Assembly (NCBI GenBank): GCA_034440635.1
Contig: JAOTON010000316.1
Span: forward strand, 310,001-374,000
DNA: 64,000 bases
DNA from: Lepas anatifera
Taxonomy: Eukaryota; Arthropoda; Thecostraca; Lepadidae
Direction of reading: 5' to 3'
In this document: positions 56,136-64,000 of the stretch, piece by piece
How the letters are laid out: each line of letters begins with the position of its first letter
Position numbering within the stretch: position 1 is the stretch's first letter
Notes under the pieces: generated by a model
Seen by the model: the letters and a program-made list of their open reading frames with translations, nothing else
What the model was told of the DNA's origin: nothing
Databases searched by the model: none
Program-made: the position numbers and the translations under genes

Positions 56136-56794
56136 TTTTTTACTACATTCCCTAGATGATTTTGACAGCAACAGCCACACATCATAGTAGGTATGTATAT
56201 AAAAGCTTATCTCGATTTAGCCTATAAACCACTGGTCTTCGATACTTTATGAATTTACTTATCTTGTCACACTCATAAAGAAAAAAAGAAAATCACCATT
56301 TCATTTGGAATACATTGCAGTTACGTCAGGGCTGCCAGGCTGGCCATTTCGTGACCAAATACCTCGAATTGGACCTTTTTGTCGTGTTTGGCCTCGCGAT
56401 TTTTTCGGGATTTTTTTTGGAATCGGGCCTTTTTGCTCCTTTTTCCAGTTGCTTGCACCTAAGGTATTTTTGGTTTGTCCCTTTGTTTGAATATGGCTTA
56501 TTTTGACCTCTTCCGCTCTGGAATACGATATTCTGACACCAAAAAAGCAGCAGAGCAGCAGGAAAACTGGTATGGTGGTGAGAGGGAGGGACAGAACTTT
56601 GTTGAAAACACGATCCACAAAAATGATGGCCACCGAAAACCGGACGCAAAAGATGCAATACTATAGGCGACTTTTGGGTGAGAAAAGTTGATGACAAAGT
56701 TCGCCCTCTGAGGCTAAGCTCTCCCAGCTTACCAAAATCCTAGATCGGCCACTGTTCAAGAGAAAAAAATGCATAGTTGGAAAAGAGAGAAAAC
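56136..56794. other. non-coding stretch with a possible transposon tip
   Basis: CAGGGCTGCCAGGCTGG at 56327 is a typical MITE tip. Similar T-rich sequence precedes CTTGGCAGACCTGG near 58345. No paired end or target duplication was confirmed. Confidence 0.35.
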
Positions 56795-57995
56795 ATCAAT
56801 CTTCGCCCTGGTGGGGGTCTTTTTAGACCCTGCTTCGGTTTTTCCCAAAGTAGCCAAAAAACGGCGGCGCGCAGCACCGCTAAACTTACTCTACCTGTTT
56901 CTTCATTATTTTTACTTCTTTCCTGAAAATGTTAGCTCAAGGTCATATCAGGTCAGGTCACCAGGCCAGGTGAAGTGACTTCACCTCATACCATGCTTAG
57001 GAATGCATAACTAAAAGGAGGGCTAATCGATCAAGCTGAAACTCATACCACATATTGGGCCTACCAGGAGCTACAATATATGTTTCGTGATTTTTTTATA
57101 TTGGTGACATAAGGTCATATGCAGAGCATGACCTCCCATTTGTGAATACATGGGGAAAATTACGAAATGAGCTTTTCTCAGTAAGTATGGATGGAATCAA
57201 CTTCAAACATCGGTTATGACTTGCTCTTAGCCCATTTCTGAAGTTGATGCCAAACATTTTGACTTGTGACCTTTGAAATGTCACCTTAGGTCAAATAAAC
57301 GTTTTTTGTGTTTTACTCTATAAATTTTGAACAAACAAAGATATAACTTTTACTTTATCGCCAAAGTGTTTGTATACTCACTGCAAGTCAAATGACATAC
57401 ATCATGACTATACCAGGTCAAGTTGGGTCAGACCGTTGACCTGGGTCAGGTGAAATTTTTAAATTTGACCTGACATAGCAATATTATATATCATTCGATT
57501 TGTTTTGACGAGAGAATTGCAATGGTGTATCAACTATGGCTGCATCTTGCTTGTTTTAGAAGTTATTAGCAAAAAGGAAACGCCCTTATGCATGGGTGGC
57601 TATGAACATTCCCAAGAACGTTCTCAATACTCAGTGACCTGTAGCTCTCTAAGCTTTGACCTGACCCGAAAATAACGCACACTGTAATGAACAAGCATAC
57701 TCAAGAGCTTTTGAATGGTGTTGAAAATGTTTCTAGCTATCATAGTTTCTGAGATATATGAGGTTTTCTTAGTACACCTCATATTAGCGATTTTGACCTA
57801 TTTTGACCTCTGGTGACCTTGATATTGACCTGACGAGAAAAATGACTCAGGTATTTTCGATATCATTTTTGAAGAGCTTTCGATTGCCGCTTTGCGCTTT
57901 TTTCTAGCTCTCTTAGTTTTTGAGGGCGTGGTGGTCTTTTTTAGCCCCCCACCAGGGCGAAGGTGGCTCGTACCCGCCACCGGGGCAAGGGTGAA
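56795..57995. mobile_element. family 6 TTAA element, about 1.2 kb
   Basis: Left CTTCGCCCTGGTGGGGGTC (outer tip lost). Right CCACCAGGGCGAAGGTGGCT then CACCGGGGCAAGGGTGAA (TTAA decayed to TGAA at 57992-57995). AGGTCA clusters throughout. Confidence 0.75.
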
Positions 57996-59061
57996 ATGTT
58001 AGCAGGGAGTGGTGCGGCCAAGAGGATTAATGATGCTACCAAATGATCTGGTTATGAGGATAAAATCATTTGATGTTCACGCGGGATTGGAAGAGCACGC
58101 CTGGCTTAGTATTAAATGGGTAATGTGCCAAGGAAGAGTATTGCGTCAAGTCAATATCAAATTGTCAACAATCAGTTTTAAACAGTGATACAAATCGCTC
58201 TTTTGTGGTCTTATGACTACCGTTAGGGTTTTTTTAGTCTCAAATCTGGCTTTTGCGGTATTTATTTGGTTATTTTAGTGAATATGAAATTTTTCCCCTT
58301 TTTGGCCCCTTTTCCAACTCGATTTGACCTTTTCCGCCGAAAAAACCTTGGCAGACCTGGGCAGCATCTATAATCTGATATAACATGGAAAAACACCAAA
58401 ATTGAAAACATTTTATTAACACTAACGTGTCTAAGCTTTATCAACCCCCTCAAAATGGGGTCTTGATCCCTTGAAGACACTATTACGGCCAGCACAAGGA
58501 ATGCCTCCCCCCACTGACTTTTCCTTAAAAAAATGCCCTGGGTTAAACCTCTTGAAAATGGACCATTTATGCCACCTCTTGTCTGTCAACCCATGACAAC
58601 AATGTATGGTTCTTTTTTTAACAATATATGGTTCTTAAATGTACTTGAACAACCAGCTCTGTGTCACAGCCCATCACATTTCCATGGACAAAATATCCCC
58701 TGTCCTAATTTCGTGCCAAGTTTGTGCAAGCGCATTCAACACCACGTGGAAAAAGCAGCGTGATATGATCTTGAGACATTGTCCTACAGCGTAAGTGCAC
58801 CATGAGTAGCTGATCCTGTCCCAAAATTGTGTCATTTGTGTGAGAGATGTGAAACAGCAAAGCCTTTACCCCCAAAAACCAGGGGTGCTGGGCAACACGT
58901 GCGTGCCAGTCCAACCACGCATCGCCCTTCACGCCAATCGCCATTGTATAAGGTTTATACGTTCAAGTGGGGCCCTCACCCGCAGTTTGGCTAATTATTC
59001 TTATCTTATACTAATTTTCTTCTCCACCACCGGCATCTATATAAATACACACATACACACA

Positions 59062-59109
<48 letters not shown>

Positions 59110-59600
59110 TATAAATATACATTCATATAATCATTATTCCTACAAAATTCCAACGAGCATGTTTGCCTTCGGAATATCCCTTTGCGGTACGGCAGAATAC
59201 TGGCACTCGGGTGATAGGCATGTACATACATACCTACCTACCTATCGCGACAGGTTTTCAGTCATTTCTCTTTGTATGACACTTTCCGAGCTATTTGTTC
59301 TTGATTGAGAAGAATACGTCCTTAAAGGTATCGTGCAAAATTCCAACCATTCAAGAAAATGTCCTTCCCAGGACATTTTACACAGCAGCAGAAAATGCTG
59401 CCAAGTTAGGAGCATTAGACATATATGTCAGCTGTTCACCACTGTGTAAACGGTATGGATGAGTCGAGAACGTAAAATTCTGATGTATGTATGTACATAT
59501 CTCTTCTATAGGAAACCAAACACTATTATTCTGGAGATGGCTCTCACAATTGCTGACACCAGCAGCAGCTGCCCTCAGTGTTTTCAGGACTCTCTACAGT
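57996..59600. other. non-coding stretch with (TA)n microsatellite
   Basis: 59040-59125 is CACACA passing into (TA)n of more than 20 units. No other structure. Confidence 0.7.
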
Positions 59601-59929
59601 AGCCCTGTGTGGTGGCGCCATTGTGTGTATGACGTCAGAGGGGGAGACCGCTGGCCCCGAGGCGGCGCCGGCCTCTCCGAGAAATTCGGCGGTGGTCCTC
59701 CCCAGCTCGGAAGCGGGTCCCCTCTGCGATCAATACCACAGATTCGGCAGGCCCGGGCCAGCTTTTCGCCCCGTCGGCGCCGTCGACGGGTGCGACGCAG
59801 CCTCCCTGGGCCGGTTCGGCGGCGGAGAGCAGCACCCCCTCAGGGTCTGGACGCGGCTGCGGAGACGCCGAGTGGAGCAGAGGAGGGCAGACGGACGGCG
59901 GACGGCACTGCTACCCCACCGGCGCCGCC
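59601..59929 (+). promoter_or_regulatory. CpG-rich promoter / 5' UTR
   Basis: A sharp CpG-rich island with a perfect CRE-like TGACGTCA at 59630 near its start, running into a Kozak ATG. No TATA box was seen at the island edge. The transcription start is not placed. Confidence 0.45.
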
Positions 59930-59972
59930 ATGTTTATTCCTGCGCTCATCACCCTCCCGCTTCTAACACAGA
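59930..59972 (+). CDS. probable first coding exon of a secreted or membrane protein
   Basis: GGCGCCGCCATG is a strong Kozak context. The frame reads MFIPALITLPLLTQ, a short hydrophobic run like the start of a signal peptide, and ends in CACAGA|GTAAGT, a perfect donor core, in phase 1, as is common for signal-peptide exons. No second exon was found downstream in the window, so the first intron would exceed 4 kb. The protein cannot be named. Alternative: a chance ATG in a CpG island; the combination of Kozak, hydrophobic core and donor argues against that. Confidence 0.5.
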
Positions 59973-62079
59973 GTAAGTAGTGACCTACCTCAAGGCTGCT
60001 TCATATGTTTTTTTGCGATTAAGAAATTTCACGAAAACTGTATCATTAATTGATACAGATTGCACTAGCTAGTCGGGGCTAGATTTGGGAAGAACCAAGG
60101 GCTGCAGAAGCTACTCTATCAAAAAAAAAAGATTTAACTCGCGCCCCGTTCGAAAAGAGGGGCAATAGAATTGCCAATAAAATTAATGCTGTGATATTTC
60201 CTAGTTTTTTTATTTTACTGTTTCCCATGCGAATAGCACTGCAGTACGACACTGTGGTCTCCACTTTGCCACTCTTGCTCTAATATATGATTTGACAGAG
60301 GTTTTTCAAGGCTAGTTTTCTTGATTGTTGCCCTTTTCGGGTTTTCATGGCACAGTAACTAGAAGCTTAATGCATGACATGTAGCATCTAGTTTGATTCA
60401 TCTCAATGATATAGTTAAATTAGATACATTTTAAGTATGTAAGGAACCTATTTTTACACGCTGGGTCTGGGACACTCAGCATATGCCACTGAAGTGGCTT
60501 CTATGCGGTAAGTTATGTGCTTGTAGATTTTGCACCGGTAGATTCGCGCAGGTTGCAGGGAGATGATGCAAAACATTGAGTCGATATGCAAAATGTGGGG
60601 AGAGGGACGATCCCCTGATTTACGAATAGGAGAAGCATCCCCCGTGGCCTCCATTTTCGACGCCCTATCCTTATACATACTACTTGTATTTCCTACTAAA
60701 ACCAAAATATGATACAGACATTGCAAATCTGGTAACTTCTCTGAAACGTAGATTCATTAAACGGACAAGATCTCAAAGTGCGAACAAGGGTCAAATATTT
60801 ATATCAGAACTGTCGACGCCTTGTGTCACTGTCCAAAAAATAAGTGCTAAGAGAAATACATGTTATCTTCGTTGTCGGTTTTTAACCGCTATAGGTCTGT
60901 TGACCTTATCAGCAGCTTGATTTTGGCTTGTTACAAACATTTGATGGAATAATGACAGTTAACGGTGCATAATTTGGCGGTAAAGCACTGGAATATTGGC
61001 GAGATCCCTACACGAATCCCATTGCTTAGATTCCGCAATTTTTGAAACAAACTGAGAAATGAAGACAAGAGGGATTTTAGATTTTCGATTTCTCAAGGTT
61101 TTGAAATTTCCCATGGAGATGTGACATGCCTTTGATTTCTCATGGTTTAAATATATTTTGTTTTGGGTCATATTAAATTGAATGTTCGGGTTTTTTTATT
61201 TTCTTAAAACTGACCTGATTTTACGAGAAGCATTGTACTATTATTGCTGTTCCTCATGACTTACATAGGTGGCTTTGGAACTCTGAAGAGTCAAACTCGG
61301 GCCTCGTCAACTAACTAGCAGAGTCCAGCCATCCCTATACTCCACAAAGCTTGCCCAAAACACCCAAATTTGCCAAATATTTCTTAAGACACTTTGTTTT
61401 CAATCGTTTTACCGTTCAGCCCCAGACAGACAGTGTCTGGAGCCGCCCTTGCATAGAATCACTTATATTGTATTGCATGAAGCTAAAAATTCCCATTCGT
61501 CGTTTTAGTGGGAAATGAAGCACTGCTGCTTGGTGGGGGTACACAAATTCTCTTTTGGGTATAGTACTTTTTAACCGGGAACATTGCACAATTGAAAACA
61601 GTGTTAACTGTATTGGAATGAAATAATATGTGGAAGCCACAAGGGGTATTTGATTTTAAATACATTTATTTTCTGAAAAGGATGTTAGATACTGAAGTTG
61701 AGATATGAACATTCTGTAGGAAGACTGTTTCCACATTGGATTTTCGGTGTCCAGCATCAACCGTGGTTCAGATGATTTTAGGTGCATAATTTTTCTGAGT
61801 AGGAGCCAAATGTAGCCATTAATTTTTAATTTAATAATATCAAAATAATTGCCTGAACTACTTTAAATATAAACCACTGGATGTCTCTAAACATGACAAC
61901 CGAAAAGAGTCTCGGGAAAGTCCAAGAGTTCAGTGGGCTGACCAACTATGCCTAAACAGAGGTTTCCACACTATTTTATATGCATATAGACGTGGAAAAA
62001 TGTGCAAAAAGAATATAAATAAGAAAAACTGAAACTTAATTTTTCCCGACAGCCCTAGGGACCAACCTGTACTCTATGC
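59973..62079. other. non-coding stretch, possibly first intron
   Basis: AT-rich with no recognised repeats or frames. Confidence 0.5.
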
Positions 62080-63374
62080 CCTTTACTGCCGGGGGAGGGG
62101 GTCTGATCGGAGCCCGTTTGGTTTTTCGGAAATGATTCCGAGGCCGATTTGAATGAAACGCGTGTCGCTTTGCATGCCTTCAGGGTGATGAATTTGACTT
62201 ATGACCAAAAGTTTGAATCAGGTCAGTTCAGGTCAACGAGTAATGTCGCCATTTCTAAACCCATGTAAAGTGTTTTTCCCTCTAAAATAAAGCTGGCCAA
62301 ACTAAGGTGTAACATGGTTTCAGAAGGATTAAAGCAAATTTCTAGACATTAATCGAAAGCTCATGAACGTAAAATCTGCACGCTTCCTAACACAGAAGCA
62401 AAGAAACAGAGAACAATGCAACTTACAGTACCTTATTCCTGATCAATTTCACGCATCTAACCAAAATTGAAAGTTCAGGTCATGTCAGGTCAAGGAACTT
62501 TTCAAGGTCAAGCGAGCCGACCACAAAATCCAACATAACGGGTTTGAAGCCGCACCAAATTTAACCTCTGCCAACCGATCAGTTTCAAAATTTCACAATA
62601 TTATAAGGTCATTAGGGCCTACTAATCTGATATCTCACAGTTATAACATTTCTGACCTAATAAGGGATCAATTTCGTGTCACGTCATAATGATGAAAAAT
62701 AGAAAGGGCTCATTCCAGTACATACTAAATAGATCAACTTGAATATCCCCGTACTGTGTATTTTTACCACGACCTTGACCATAAATTTGCGTTTTTGACT
62801 ACCTGATGTCTCAATGGTCATCTGAGGTCACATTAGGATATAGTGATCATTATGCCAATAACTTTGCACTGAATTGAGATAAAGCTTCCATGGAGCTTGC
62901 ATGGGGTATGCTTATCTTGTCACGGGAAGTCAATTGATATGCAACATGACCAGACAAGGCCACCATGTGACCCAGACCTAGCTCGATGTCGGGTCATTTT
63001 CACTATTCGATCACATTGTACGTCACATTGTTGTCGTACGTCACATTTTACGTTATTCGATTTGCTGCGATAAGAGGAGACCAATGATGCCTAAAGTTTT
63101 CTCTAGCTCCGCCGAGTAAAAATCTATAGAGGAAGATGTATGTATGTACACTGCCCTTTTGTAAGCCCATGGAACATACCTTGACCTCTTCTGACCTCAA
63201 CATTTACCTGACATAAAATAATAGTATATTAAATTTCCCTTCGTCTCATCAAGAGCTTATGAACGCCCTCCGTAATTTTTATTCAGCTGTTCTGGGAAAT
63301 GAGACACGGAGGGGGCGAAATACGCCCCCCAGCGGGGTGCGTCATGTCAGGGGCCCGAGCAGGGCGCGTGTTGA
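62080..63374. mobile_element. family 6-type TTAA element, about 1.3 kb, decayed
   Basis: The left end GGGAGGGGGTCTGATCGGAG matches the fragment at 27757-27928 in reverse. The right end CAGCGGGGTGCGTCATG then GCAGGGCGCGTGTTGA has a decayed TTAA (63371-63374). Scattered AGGTCA motifs. Confidence 0.6.
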
Positions 63375-63832
63375 AGTGGATGAGGGCGGTCTATGTTGCA
63401 GTGGGGCACCCTAGGGCTGAAAAAGTGGCGAAAAATTGTAAAAACCGGGCGCCCAACCACAAAAATGAGCATACCCGGGGGCAAATAAGGGTGGCTCATG
63501 CTAATGTGGTATGCCCTGAGGCTGTAAAATGGTGGCGAAGGATGGATAAGGAGCACACAGTCATGCACTAGAGAGCAGTTCACATAAAAGTGGCGCCCGC
63601 CCAAGGGCTGAAAAATGTGTTCAATCGTGGGCTAGGAAGCTCCCAATCACAGAGTAGAGGGCGGCCGGAGGTGCGTTAGGGCGGCCCACGTTGGAGTTGG
63701 AAACCCGAGGACTGCGAAAAGCGGCCAATAGTGGAAAAGGGCGAACATAAATGCCAGAGAGGCCGGCCAGAAGTAGATGATTCTAGGCGATAATGCAGTA
63801 GAGCGTGCAAGGGTTAAAAAACAGGGGATATT
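63375..63832. repeat. degenerate tandem repeat, unit about 100 bp
   Basis: Four diverged copies of a phrase like CTGAAAAAGTGGCGAAAAAT (63418, 63521, 63608, 63712) in GC-rich surroundings. Boundaries approximate. Confidence 0.4.
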
Positions 63833-64000
63833 TTAACACGCGTGTTGACGGGAGTCTGAGCCACCTTCGCTTTGACGGGGGGGGCGGATACCCGCCCCCT
63901 AATATCTCGAGAACCACGCCAAATAGAGAAAAACAGCAAAACGGGTTGGGCAGCCCATCTACTTATATATCGAAAATATTTTAGCCATTTTTTGTCTGGC
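63833..64000. mobile_element. family 2 TTAA element, minus orientation, cut by window end
   Basis: TTAA at 63833-63836, then CACGCGTGTTGACGGG, GCCACCTTCGC (63860-63870), a second tip TTTGACGGGGGGGGCGG, and interior matching the reverse of 51300-51400 (ATATCTCGAGAACCACG). Confidence 0.85.

Overview
The window is arthropod-like nuclear DNA, most probably crustacean: spliced genes with GT/AG introns, GC-rich exons in AT-rich surroundings, and many non-autonomous transposons. The species cannot be named from the sequence. The one unmistakable gene is the 3' part of filamin (plus strand, 5941-20262, cheerio/FLNA family). Everything here is by eye and from memory of the families; no search was run.

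Layout. 1-5940: a 35-bp minisatellite, two small hAT-like MITEs with 8-bp target duplications, two tRNA-like SINE heads and otherwise nondescript DNA. 5941-20262: fifteen constitutive filamin exons encode about nine Ig-filamin repeats, hinge 2 and the C-terminal dimerisation repeat, ending at a TAG. All intron phases agree. Three exon positions carry single-base insertions in homopolymers that break the frame and look like assembly errors. Between exons 2 and 3 lies a 2364-nt open stretch (7747-10110) with phase-1 borders on both sides; it would insert 788 residues into one Ig repeat without changing the frame. The introns hold five minisatellites, one of which repeats the exon-10 splice donor four times, and a 167-bp fold-back element.

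20263-64000: no second full gene is visible. This is a nest of transposons. At least six families of about 0.8-1.3 kb are bounded by TTAA, most with CCC or CAC next to it (piggyBac-like), and none encodes a transposase. Most carry dense AGGTCA/TGACCT motifs, the half-site of nuclear hormone receptors. Several families share an end design: one simple tip, and one tip duplicated at about 35 bp with a conserved GCCACCTTCGC between the copies. There is nesting several levels deep around 39-42.5 kb, a hAT-like element holding Penelope GIY-YIG remnants, a truncated non-LTR retrotransposon (26.5-27.75 kb), a 313-bp palindrome (47.6 kb), and a minisatellite dispersed at three loci. At 59.6-59.97 kb a CpG-rich stretch ends in a Kozak ATG, a short hydrophobic peptide and a consensus splice donor, the likely first exon of another plus-strand gene whose remainder lies beyond the window.
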